Assembly: GCA_017829075.1 (NCBI GenBank)
Contig: JAGAJA010000001.1
Span: 1 to 16,336, forward strand
Source: Oscillospiraceae bacterium
GTDB lineage: Bacteria > Bacillota_A > Clostridia > Oscillospirales > Ruminococcaceae
Direction: 5' to 3'
Length of the DNA stretch: 16,336 bases
In this document: positions 7,229 to 13,781 of the stretch, piece by piece
How the letters are laid out: each line of letters opens with the position of its first letter
Numbering within the stretch: the first letter of the stretch is position 1
Position numbers and translations under genes: made by a program
Notes under the pieces: model-generated
What the model was told of the DNA's origin: nothing
Database searches by the model: none
Seen by the model: the letters and a program-made list of their open reading frames with translations, nothing else

Positions 7229-8380
7229 TCAAGCATTTTCAGTGCTCTCATCACACTCGCCCTCGGAATATGCACTGCGCCATTCCTCCAGCATATCCGT
7301 CCTTTGCAGGCAGTAATAGAAATACTCTGCAATCTCGTCATTAGAAAGCTCATCGCCGATGAGGTCGGTTATTTCTCTGCGCTTGAACGTGATTTTGGAT
7401 TCGCTGTTTTCCTCCGGCATAATTTTCTTTTCGGTACTCTGCGGGGTGCGCTCCGCCTGGGGTTCTATTGCGTTGACCGGCTGTGTGGCGGCTTTGCTGA
7501 CTGTCTGCGCTGCTGTGCTGACCTGCGGCGTTTCAGGTCTGCTGTCCGGCTGCGGTTCATCAGAATTTTCTGGCTGTTTACTTTCTGCTCGGGTGACAGG
7601 CTGGATAACAGGGGAATTAGCCGGCTTTGTTTCTGGCTTTTCGGTCACTCCCTCGACTATCGCACGAATGTCGCTTTCGGTAATGAATTTCCTCTCTGCC
7701 AGGATTTGCGCCTGTGAGGGCGAAATGCTCCGGGAGGGGTCTGCACCGAGGTATGCCGCAGCCTCTTTCTGGCTGGAATCCGGCATACCCGACAGGGGAA
7801 CTGCTGCTTTCATCGCCAGCTGACCGCTGTCTAACAGCTCCATGAGCTTCGGCGTCAGCCGGGTGCAGGCTATGTAACGCTGGATAGTCTTGCGGTTCTC
7901 GCCGTATTTATCCGCTATGTCAGATGTTGACCGGGTGCTGCCCAGAGCGATGAGGGCTTCCTGCTGGGCTTTGTAGGCGAAAGCCCGTTCCGATGGGAGC
8001 AGCTCCGTCCGCTGGCATAGGTTTGTGTCTGCCATGATGAGCTTTGCCCGGTTCTCGTCTACGTTCTTGATAACGCTGGGAACAGCTGTGAAACCGGCCC
8101 GGCGGCAGGCTTCAACACGGTTGTGTCCGGCTATTATGCGGTATTTACCGCCGTCAATAGGGCAGACGATAATTCGTGACAGCAGCCCGTTTTCCTTGAT
8201 GGATTCAACCAGCTCATTCATCTTGAACTCACCGTACATTTTGAACGGCTGGTTTTCCCACGGTACAAGCTGGTCGATAGGAATATCCTTTTCGGTATTC
8301 TGAACCTGTGTCCCGCTGTTGAGAAAGTCAGATATGTGCAGCTTTCCGCTGTTGTTGGACGAACCGAGATTGAATGCCAT
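7229..8380 (-). CDS. parB: ParB partition protein
   Basis: ParB/RepB/Spo0J family, 383 aa. It binds centromere-like sites and works with ParA to segregate the replicon. It shows an N-terminal ParB domain with 'IPIDQLVPWENQPF' (33-46), the box IIAGHNRVEACRRAG (82-96, the GHRR-type motif with Asn in place of the first Arg) and 'TNLCQRTELLPSERAFAY' (119-136). A helix-turn-helix region follows at about 150-200 ('SDIADKYGENRKTIQRYI'). A Gln/Pro/Thr/Glu-rich linker (about 245-325) leads to a C-terminal helical segment probably used for dimerisation. Start ATG 8380 is preceded by AAGGAGGG and lies one base after the parA stop, so parA-parB is a tightly coupled pair. No canonical parS was found in the window; the palindromes at 6760 and 11066 are candidate sites. 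Confidence 0.9.
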   Translation of the reverse strand: MAFNLGSSNNSGKLHISDFLNSGTQVQNTEKDIPIDQLVPWENQPFKMYGEFKMNELVESIKENGLLSRIIVCPIDGGKYRIIAGHNRVEACRRAGFTAVPSVIKNVDENRAKLIMADTNLCQRTELLPSERAFAYKAQQEALIALGSTRSTSDIADKYGENRKTIQRYIACTRLTPKLMELLDSGQLAMKAAVPLSGMPDSSQKEAAAYLGADPSRSISPSQAQILAERKFITESDIRAIVEGVTEKPETKPANSPVIQPVTRAESKQPENSDEPQPDSRPETPQVSTAAQTVSKAATQPVNAIEPQAERTPQSTEKKIMPEENSESKITFKRREITDLIGDELSNDEIAEYFYYCLQRTDMLEEWRSAYSEGECDESTENA

Positions 8381-8381
8381 A

Positions 8382-9146
8382 TCACTTTCCCTCCTTGATG
8401 AGTATTTCGTTCACAAGCTGGCGGTACTGTGCGCCGACTACGCTGCTTTTCTTTGAGATAAGCGATTTCTGCTCGGCGGTGCTGTTTGCTGCCTCAATGC
8501 GCTTGCTTATCGCCGTATCGTAAACCAGATCGCCGTAACGCTGTTTCAGAGCCGCATCGACAGCAGCCGCCATTTGGGTGTTGTCGGTCATGGTTTCGAG
8601 AATTCCACAAATTTTCAACTTGCTGTTGATATTTTCCCGAACAAGATTGAATATATCCTCAAACTGCACAATGCCGTTGAGGGCAAATTTCTGTACCTGC
8701 ACCGGGATAATAACGCCGTCTGCCGCTGCAAGGGCATTTGTTACCAGAATCCCCAGAGAGGGCAGACAATCGATCAGCAAATAATCATATTTGGAAAGTT
8801 TCTGGTCATCTGCTATCGCCTTACGAAGAATCTGCTCCCGGCACATGGTCTGAGCGAGGAACATATCAGCCGCTGCCAGCGTAATATCTGCGGGTATGTA
8901 GTCGATAGGCTCGCTCTTTGCGGTGTTAATGCAGTCTGAGAGGGCAGCCTGACCTTTCAGTACGTCCACGATGGTGCGGCTTCCCGAGAATTCGTAACCG
9001 AGGTAGTCGCTGAGATTTCCCTGCGGGTCAAGGTCGATACAGAGTACTTTTTTGCCCTGTTCCGCAAGACCTGCGGCAATGTTTACTACGGTGGTGGTTT
9101 TTCCCACGCCGCCCTTTTGGTTCGCTATTGCAATTATCTTTGACAT
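8382..9146 (-). CDS. parA: ParA-type partition ATPase
   Basis: 254 aa when started at ATG 9146, which has AGGAGG eight bases upstream; an in-frame ATG at 9176 lacks such a site. The deviant Walker A is present near the N-terminus (NQKGGVGKTTTVVN), then Walker A' region 'VLCIDLDPQGNLSDYLGY' and Walker B-like 'YDYLLIDCLPSLGILVTNAL'. Being short, without an N-terminal HTH, it is the Soj/type Ib-like form common in Firmicutes elements. It would dimerise with ATP on nucleoid DNA and move ParB-bound replicons. It follows rep and a structured leader (9202-9283), suggesting post-transcriptional control or a separate promoter. Assignment is secure. Confidence 0.95.
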   Translation of the reverse strand: MSKIIAIANQKGGVGKTTTVVNIAAGLAEQGKKVLCIDLDPQGNLSDYLGYEFSGSRTIVDVLKGQAALSDCINTAKSEPIDYIPADITLAAADMFLAQTMCREQILRKAIADDQKLSKYDYLLIDCLPSLGILVTNALAAADGVIIPVQVQKFALNGIVQFEDIFNLVRENINSKLKICGILETMTDNTQMAAAVDAALKQRYGDLVYDTAISKRIEAANSTAEQKSLISKKSSVVGAQYRQLVNEILIKEGK

Positions 9147-9201
9147 AATGTAGTCCTCCTGCCGTGTCTGGCACATTTAGTTTCCGTCCTGTGATTTATG
9201 C

Positions 9202-9283
9202 GGCATAGAATGGGGCAGCAGGACTAACTGCCCCACAGGGAGCGACCCCGCTATGCCCGTTAATCTCCTGTCGGAGAATTAAC
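9202..9283 (-). ncRNA. Structured element A, upstream of parA (candidate cis-regulatory RNA)
   Basis: Read on the minus strand, it begins nine bases after the rep stop. First comes a hairpin GTTAAT-(T)-CTCC / GGAG-ATTAAC (9259-9283) with a one-base bulge and loop GACA. Next is an outer stem GGCATAG / CTATGCC (9251-9257 with 9202-9208) enclosing a small GGG/CCC hairpin (9238-9248) and an 8-bp hairpin TGGGGCAG / CTGCCCCA (9211-9218 with 9228-9235). It has the same plan as element B (10546-10628), with differing but still paired bases. It lies 55 bases before the parA ATG. Confidence 0.55.
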
Positions 9284-9292
9284 GCATGATTA

Positions 9293-10474
9293 CTATGAAC
9301 CCGCCATGTCGTGGTTTACCATCGCACTCCAGAAGCTGTTCATGGTTGCCGGTGCATTGTAGAGTGCGGTAATGAGGTAGCTACGGATATTCCGGACATC
9401 ACTGGTGTTCTTGCTCATGGCAGTCAATATATACTCGATATGGCTGCTGTTCAGTTTCAAAAACGTGCTTTTCACGATTTTATGTGGTATATCCTCGCCA
9501 TTCACCCTTATTGTCGGCTTCGTGGAGCATACCACATCAACCATAATGGACATCAGTTCGTTAATCTCATCTGCCTTGTCCGGGTTCTGCTCAATAAGGA
9601 TATCGTAATCTGTGTTGTCACGGATTATCTGAGTGTAGCAGCTCCTATCTTCCATAATCCGGCTGATAAAATCCTGTCCATCGTTCTCATCTTTCTGGGG
9701 ATTGATAGAAAGATTGATTATATTAGGATTATTATCTTTAGATTTAATATAATAGGGGGAGGTCAATTTTTCGGAGCATGAACCGCAGTTTCTTGGGAGC
9801 AGGCTGCCAAGTTTCTTAGGAGCATGTTCCGCAGTATCTTCGGAGCCTGCTCCGTAGTTTCTCAGGAGCAGGGAGTATTCTCTGTCCGGAGCAAGTTCGG
9901 CAGTTTCTTCGGTGCTTGCTCCGCAGTTTCTCGGGAGCAGGGGATTACTGCCGTCCGGAACAAGTTCCTTAGTTTCTTCGGAGCTTGCTCCGGAGTTTCT
10001 TAGGAGCAAGGAACCTGTTTCTTTCGGAGCCTGCTCCGCAGTTTCTTCGGAGCAGGAGATTTCAGAGTTCGGCTGCCGTTTGCGGATATAGCTGTCTGCT
10101 GCCGCAGGCTTGATGTCTTTGATGTGTTCCTCGCCTTGCTGAAGATACTTTTCAAGAAGCTGCACGTCGTCGATTATGTAAAACGAGCGTTTAGCCGGCA
10201 TACCCTTGCTTTTACTTTTCAGCAATCCGAGTTTTGTAAGCGAATTGATACAGCGTTTCTGCTGATATTCTGAGAGTGCGGTGCTTTCCTCAAGGTCAGG
10301 AACGGTCGAATAGAACCACCCATCTTCGTCCAGCATATTTCTTTCGGAATAGTAGTACCATTTAGCAACTAACGCACCGTAGGTAATTGTTTCCATTATT
10401 CCGATTGCGTGTGCAAGCGGACGGTTCAGAGATATGGTGTTATCTGGATTTAGGAGCTGATAAATCGAGTTCAC
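9293..10474 (-). CDS. Replication initiator protein (RepA/DUF6017-like) with an internal repeat array
   Basis: 393 aa. The N-terminal 110 or so residues look like a winged helix: 'SLNRPLAHAIGIMETITYGAL', 'DGWFYSTVPDLEESTALS', 'INSLTKLGLLKSKSKG'. This matches the DNA-binding domain of plasmid replisome-organiser/initiator proteins. Residues about 135-234 are a 23-residue periodic, low-hydrophobicity region made by the 23-bp DNA array. The C-terminus (about 285-385, 'LIEQNPDKADEINELMSIMVD' onward) resembles the DUF6017 domain often fused to RepA in Firmicutes. The start is GTG 10474: AGGGGG lies seven bases upstream, and an 11-codon leader ends one base before it, so translation is probably coupled. 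It heads the minus-strand operon with parA and parB. Family match is by eye; initiator role is strengthened by gene order and the array. Confidence 0.75.
   Translation of the reverse strand: MNSIYQLLNPDNTISLNRPLAHAIGIMETITYGALVAKWYYYSERNMLDEDGWFYSTVPDLEESTALSEYQQKRCINSLTKLGLLKSKSKGMPAKRSFYIIDDVQLLEKYLQQGEEHIKDIKPAAADSYIRKRQPNSEISCSEETAEQAPKETGSLLLRNSGASSEETKELVPDGSNPLLPRNCGASTEETAELAPDREYSLLLRNYGAGSEDTAEHAPKKLGSLLPRNCGSCSEKLTSPYYIKSKDNNPNIINLSINPQKDENDGQDFISRIMEDRSCYTQIIRDNTDYDILIEQNPDKADEINELMSIMVDVVCSTKPTIRVNGEDIPHKIVKSTFLKLNSSHIEYILTAMSKNTSDVRNIRSYLITALYNAPATMNSFWSAMVNHDMAGS
9695..9756. other. AT-rich tract beside the 23-bp array (candidate DNA unwinding element)
   Basis: This stretch of rep is very AT-rich (runs such as TTATATTAGGATTATTATC and TTTAATATAATA), in contrast to the mid-GC gene around it. 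It directly abuts the tandem array at 9772-10070. Iteron clusters next to an AT-rich melting region are the known plan of theta origins. No good DnaA box was seen. Confidence 0.4.
9772..10070. repeat. Thirteen tandem 23-bp units with palindromic core: candidate iteron origin inside rep
   Basis: Units start exactly every 23 bases: 9772, 9795, 9818, 9841, 9864, 9887, 9910, 9933, 9956, 9979, 10002, 10025 and 10048. The first half is the palindrome CGGAGC-NN-GCTCCG, perfect at 9841, 9979 and 10025. At 9956 both arms change together to GGAAC/GTTCC. The second half is close to CAGTTTCTT. Every third unit (9864, 9933, 10002) is degenerate in its second half, giving a 69-bp higher-order repeat. Since 23 is not divisible by three, each unit is read in a different frame and three units make 23 codons, pointing to selection or amplification at DNA level. 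RepA_N plasmids are known to carry their origin as repeats inside rep. Confidence 0.75.
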
Positions 10475-10475
10475 A

Positions 10476-10511
10476 TTATCGCCCCCTCACCTGTACTTGC
10501 TGTGTTTCCAT
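10476..10511 (-). CDS. 11-codon leader peptide of rep
   Basis: ATG 10511 is preceded by AAGGAGGA at ideal spacing, the best ribosome binding site in the region. The peptide is METQQVQVRGR, ending TAA one base before the rep GTG. The rep Shine-Dalgarno (GAGGGGG) lies inside the leader. This fits translational coupling, in which ribosomes finishing the leader reinitiate at rep, a device known for rep control in several plasmid families. The peptide itself probably has no function. Confidence 0.55.
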   Translation of the reverse strand: METQQVQVRGR

Positions 10512-10545
10512 AGCGTCCTCCTTATTCTGTTCTCCTTTTAAATTT

Positions 10546-10628
10546 AGCATAGCTGGGCGGCGGAGAACGATACCGCCCGTGGCGGATGCGCATTCCGGCT
10601 ATGCTGTTAAAGCCTTGCGGCGTTTAAC
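10546..10628 (-). ncRNA. Structured element B, in the rep leader (candidate cis-regulatory RNA)
   Basis: On the minus strand: a hairpin GTTAAA-(C)-GCC / GGC-TTTAAC (10606-10628) with a GCAA (GNRA) tetraloop and one bulged base; then an 8-bp outer stem AGCATAGC / GCTATGCT (10598-10605 with 10546-10553). The outer stem encloses a CGGA/TCCG hairpin (10583-10597) and a GGGCGG/CCGCCC hairpin (10555-10578). Sizes and order match element A upstream of parA, with compensatory changes in several stems. The leader peptide begins 34 bases further on. Confidence 0.55.
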
Positions 10629-10643
10629 CGTGGATATATAAAA

Positions 10644-10667
10644 AGCGCACAGATTTCTCCATGCGCT
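10644..10667 (-). terminator. Possible intrinsic terminator or attenuator in the rep leader
   Basis: On the minus strand AGCGCA and TGCGCT form a 6-bp stem with a 12-base loop, followed by TTTTATATA. It lies between the probable rep promoter (near 10700) and element B. It could stop transcription from upstream or act as an attenuator of rep. The stem is short and the loop large, so this is tentative. Confidence 0.35.
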
Positions 10668-10690
10668 CTTGTTGTCGAGTATTGAATGCA

Positions 10691-10762
10691 GAACACATTA
10701 TACCCTATAGTAACGTATCATTGGAGATATCATTATTATTAATATAGTGTGGTAATGTGTTC
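10691..10762 (-). promoter_or_regulatory. Probable rep promoter with flanking inverted repeat
   Basis: A perfect minus-strand TATAAT box occupies 10702-10697; no good -35 was found at standard spacing. The box overlaps one arm of a 10-bp inverted repeat: GAACACATTA (10691-10700) and TAATGTGTTC (10753-10762), a layout suited to a repressor that blocks polymerase. Transcription would enter a leader of about 200 nt before rep. Confidence 0.45.
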
Positions 10763-10818
10763 GATGGTCTTTGTGTGGTCTTTATTTGACCGAGTTCTAG
10801 TTTTTAGTGTGTTTTTAA

Positions 10819-10846
10819 GGGGAATAGTCAGACTATTTATATCCCC
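10819..10846. repeat. Inverted repeat in the divergent intergenic region
   Basis: AATAGT and ACTATT (10823-10828, 10832-10837) form a tight hairpin, itself framed by GGGG (10819-10822) and CCCC (10843-10846). It may be a regulatory stem or a weak terminator of unknown function. Confidence 0.3.
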
Positions 10847-11065
10847 GAGAATAGTTTAAGCGTGAGGCTGCAGCGTATAAAGAAACTAAAATAACCATAA
10901 ATTGCTAAGTAAAAACTTACAATGCTTGAAATGAACTGCATTATTCCAAGAGATGAGGAGCATTTGTGCCATGCCGCATGGTTATGAGGAAAACTCATTC
11001 TGTTATATGCTGCTGGGATTTGCTTGGTCTTTGTGACTGCGTTTGGGTAAAAAATCCTTTCATGC

Positions 11066-11083
11066 TCATTTCACATGAAATGA
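11066..11083. promoter_or_regulatory. 18-bp palindrome upstream of the conjugation genes (operator-like)
   Basis: TCATTTCA and TGAAATGA are perfect 8-bp arms around CA. The site is 46 bases before the first plus-strand conjugation ORF. It is a candidate binding site for a transfer regulator, ParB or relaxosome protein (inference). Confidence 0.4.
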
Positions 11084-11129
11084 CCTACAATAACCAAAAC
11101 CTGCCAAAGATAAGCGAAAATAACCTTTA

Positions 11130-11909
11130 ATGCACGATTCCACTCCAAGAGATAATCAAAGCCCATACAGATCGCATTACACAGCGGTTTTGGGCACACA
11201 GACCACTTGTTTGGTCTTTATCTGGTCTTTATATATCCTCCTCGGATTATGCGGGGGATTTTTATGGTGGTTCCGGCGCAGCGAGAGCAAGAAGAAGCTG
11301 CGCCGCAGCTCCGAGGAGGACGAGGAAAGAAAAGCAGCCGCAGAGAAAACCGCACAGGATTTTGTCAACGCAAAGGATTTAGGCGAAAAATGCCTTTATA
11401 CCCTCGATGGCTTGATTTTTGTTTATATCAAGGTCGAGGGGATAAATCCCGAGCTGTACAGCACGGCGGAGCAGAAAGCTCTCTGCCGCCAGCTTTCATC
11501 GGCTTTATCTACGGTCAAGCGGCCGTTCAAATTCAACGCAGTATCACGCCCGGCAGATATTTCCAAGCCCCTGCAGGACTACGATGAGCTTATAAGGTCA
11601 GCCGACGCGGGCCGCAGAAAGCTGCTGAAAATGGAACAGGCAGACCTTACCGAAAGAGTAATGTCCGGGGAATCCTCCGAACGCCTGCACTATATTTCGA
11701 TATGGGATACGGTCCAGAGGGCAGACGAGAGAAGCATGACCGCTGCGGCGAACGAATTTGTAAAAAAGTTTGCCGAAGCAGGTATCCACGCTGAACTGCT
11801 GGACAGAAAGGGTATCGTCCGCCTGTGCAACCTCGTCAACATACCGGCTTACGTTCATATCGAAAGCACGAATATTGAGGACGCTGTGGCAGTTCTTGCA
11901 GACAGATAA
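11130..11909 (+). CDS. Membrane-anchored VirB4/TraC N-terminal-like conjugation protein
   Basis: 259 aa in the frame shown. One membrane segment (about 28-48, LVFIWSLYILLGLCGGFLWWF) is followed by a basic/acidic coiled stretch ('RSESKKKLRR'). A domain at about 80-259 opens 'YTLDGLIFVYIKVEGINPELYSTAEQKALCRQL', the pattern of the N-terminal domain of VirB4/TraC-type secretion ATPases. It is encoded separately just upstream of the VirB4 ATPase, so the two probably work as one unit of the conjugative type IV secretion channel. The start is doubtful: ATG 11130 has no ribosome binding site and the first 25 or so residues come from repetitive intergenic DNA; TTG 11211 at the membrane segment is an alternative. 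The 5' end may have been altered by recombination. Confidence 0.6.
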   Translation: MHDSTPRDNQSPYRSHYTAVLGTQTTCLVFIWSLYILLGLCGGFLWWFRRSESKKKLRRSSEEDEERKAAAEKTAQDFVNAKDLGEKCLYTLDGLIFVYIKVEGINPELYSTAEQKALCRQLSSALSTVKRPFKFNAVSRPADISKPLQDYDELIRSADAGRRKLLKMEQADLTERVMSGESSERLHYISIWDTVQRADERSMTAAANEFVKKFAEAGIHAELLDRKGIVRLCNLVNIPAYVHIESTNIEDAVAVLADR

Positions 11910-11938
11910 ATCATTTCACAACGAAAGGAACAAAAATT

Positions 11939-13486
11939 ATGCCTAAAAATCCCGCGATCGAAATTCCTGTAAACACCGCTCTGCAGGCAAACATAACCCC
12001 TATCGGCATCGAATTTGAACGCAATTCTTTTATGCTCGGCGAGAACTACTGCCGTGTGTACGGGATAATCAGCTATCCCTCTGAATGCGAATACGGCTGG
12101 TATTCAAAGCTCACGAACATACCCGGTACGATAGTTGCAGTAAATCAAGAGCCTATCGACAACAGCGCTCTCATTAGCGCAATGTCCCGTAACATAAAGC
12201 TTAACCGCGGACAGGCGGCAGGCGCAAAAGACCCTCTTGAACGCCAGCGCTGCCAGAAAGCCGCAGATGACCAGGAACGCATCATGTACAAAATGGATCA
12301 GAATAACGAGGTCATGAGCAATTGGAGTACCACTATAATGGTTCTGTCCCGGGACAAAAACGATTTTATCGACCGCTGCAAGCGTGTTGAGAATACCGCA
12401 AATATGCTCGGCTGCAAGATACGCATTCTCTCAAATCTCCAGAAAGAGGGATTTCAGCAGATCTCCCCGACCTACCCGCAGAACAAACAAATCTCCGAGA
12501 TAACCTCGAGGGCATTCCCGGTTAGTACCTTTGTAGGTGGATTTCCGTTTGCGTCCGGGGGATTCAGCGATGGCAGCGGATATTATCTCGGCAAGGACAG
12601 CAATGGCGGGATAATGCTGATAGACCTATGGAAAAGGAATCAGCAGCGTCCGAACAGCAACCTTACAATTATAGGCGGCTCCGGCTCGGGCAAGTCAACC
12701 GCCATAAAGCACATAATCGCCTCGGAGTATGCCCACGGCACGAAAATAATCGTCATAGACCCGGAGGGTGAATACAAGGAAATGTGCCATAACCCGCTGT
12801 TCAACGGGGACTGGATAGATGTCGCCGGAGGACGCGGCGGTCTGATAAATCCTTTGCAGATACGTCCTGTCCCTCCGGACGAAGATGATTCTGACAACAA
12901 GGAACCTACGAAGCTGGAGCGGATAGGCGACCTTGCTATCCACCTCAAAACGCTGGAAACATTCTTTCAGCTTTATCTTCCGTCCATGAATGACAAGCTC
13001 CGGGCAATACTGAACAAAACGCTGGTGGAGCTGTATGCGGCGTTCGGAATAACATGGAACACGGACGTTTCCGGGCGGCGGGCAGAGCAGTTCCCTACGC
13101 TGTCAGACCTGTTCAGCCTTGTGGCAAGGAGAGCCGAAACTGACCTCAGAAATTCCGAGGTCTATGAGGACTTAAAGACCTACCTGGAGAGCGCGGCGAA
13201 CGGCGCAGACCACCTGCTCTGGAACGGTTGCACTACGATCAACCCCAAAAGCGGATTTGTGGTGCTGGACACAAAATCGCTGATACAGATGTCCGGCACG
13301 GTGCTCGCGGCACAGTATTTCAACGTGCTTTCATGGTGCTGGGAGCAGATCACCCACGACAGAGAAGAACGCATAATGCTGGTAGCTGACGAATGCTGGA
13401 CGATGATAGACCCCCGCTGTCCTCAGTCGCTGGAATTCATAAGCATTAACAATGGGCAGTTTCCCAAAATGACCTTATTCCGATAA
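11939..13486 (+). CDS. VirB4/TraE-family conjugation ATPase, truncated by insertion
   Basis: 515 aa. It powers the type IV secretion channel during conjugation. Walker A GGSGSGKST is near residue 246, 'IIVIDPEGEYKEM' follows, and Walker B IMLVADECWTMIDP is near 479. Family members continue after 'PQSLEF' into a helical region with the conserved C-terminal ATPase motifs. Here 'PQSLEF' is followed by an unrelated 15-residue tail and TAA at 13484, so the gene is broken by foreign DNA near 13438. The last 100 or more residues are missing and the ATPase is probably inactive. ATG 11939 has AAAGGA upstream and lies 29 bp after the previous gene, in the same operon. Excision of the downstream element could restore the frame. 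Confidence 0.85.
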   Translation: MPKNPAIEIPVNTALQANITPIGIEFERNSFMLGENYCRVYGIISYPSECEYGWYSKLTNIPGTIVAVNQEPIDNSALISAMSRNIKLNRGQAAGAKDPLERQRCQKAADDQERIMYKMDQNNEVMSNWSTTIMVLSRDKNDFIDRCKRVENTANMLGCKIRILSNLQKEGFQQISPTYPQNKQISEITSRAFPVSTFVGGFPFASGGFSDGSGYYLGKDSNGGIMLIDLWKRNQQRPNSNLTIIGGSGSGKSTAIKHIIASEYAHGTKIIVIDPEGEYKEMCHNPLFNGDWIDVAGGRGGLINPLQIRPVPPDEDDSDNKEPTKLERIGDLAIHLKTLETFFQLYLPSMNDKLRAILNKTLVELYAAFGITWNTDVSGRRAEQFPTLSDLFSLVARRAETDLRNSEVYEDLKTYLESAANGADHLLWNGCTTINPKSGFVVLDTKSLIQMSGTVLAAQYFNVLSWCWEQITHDREERIMLVADECWTMIDPRCPQSLEFISINNGQFPKMTLFR

Positions 13487-13503
13487 ATAATCAAATAAAA
13501 TCA

Positions 13504-13547
13504 AAAAGAGTATCAATCTCCAATCAAACGGAGACTGATACTCTTTT
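13504..13547 (+). terminator. Strong intrinsic terminator at the element's left end
   Basis: AAAAGAGTATCA (13504-13515) pairs with TGATACTCTTTT (13536-13547), then TCTCC with GGAGA after one mismatch, giving a 17-bp stem and 8-base loop. On the plus strand it runs into CTTTTT; the other strand also ends in T's, so it can work both ways. It would stop transcription from broken virB4 reaching the integrase. Bases 13548-13834 hold the inverted repeat, palindromes and the integrase leader, with no gene. Confidence 0.8.
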
Positions 13548-13651
13548 CTTTTTGCAAGATATTCTATTTTGAACGAAACTTCAATAATTCAACAGGATAG
13601 CTTTTGAAAAAACAAAATAGCCGATGTTAGGATAAACACCTGACCTCGACT

Positions 13652-13672
13652 TTTCGCAAAATTATTGATTTG
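13652..13672 (+). repeat. Left copy of a 21-bp inverted repeat flanking the integrase
   Basis: It begins TTTCGCAAAATT and is an exact reverse complement of 15000-15020; pairing also continues at three of the next four bases (CGA). The two copies bracket the integrase gene, its leader and its terminator. Confidence 0.8.
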
Positions 13673-13781
13673 ACGATATGATAGAACTAAATATGCAAAA
13701 ACTGCGCAGTTCTTCATACAACTATATGCATTATACCAGATTAAGTGCGCTTTGTCAATAGAATTGTGTTAATTTTTGTAT

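Larger units (their letters stand above)
10765..11236 (+). repeat. Five scattered TGGTCTTT repeats in the divergent intergenic region
   Basis: TGGTCTTT occurs at 10765, 10776, 11025, 11212 and 11223. The pairs 10765/10776 and 11212/11223 are each 11 bases apart, forming two copies of one 24-base block. CCAAGAGAT (10946, 11145) and AATAACC (10890, 11119) also recur in the same order, suggesting a degenerate old duplication. Apart from these repeats, a hairpin (10819-10846) and a palindrome (11066-11083), no gene is evident from 10763 to 11129. Confidence 0.45.

Noticed and set aside
9772..10070. CRISPR array
   Set aside because: Units are contiguous with no unique spacers, and they lie inside an open reading frame.
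10923..10988. 21-codon plus-strand ORF starting MLEMNC
   Set aside because: It has no ribosome binding site and lies in the degenerate repeated intergenic DNA.
6760..11083. Canonical Spo0J-type parS site
   Set aside because: No close match to the standard 16-bp parS palindrome was found; only unrelated palindromes are present.
10763..11129. Transfer origin (oriT)
   Set aside because: The location is plausible, but no recognisable nic consensus or adjacent relaxase gene is visible, so it is not called.
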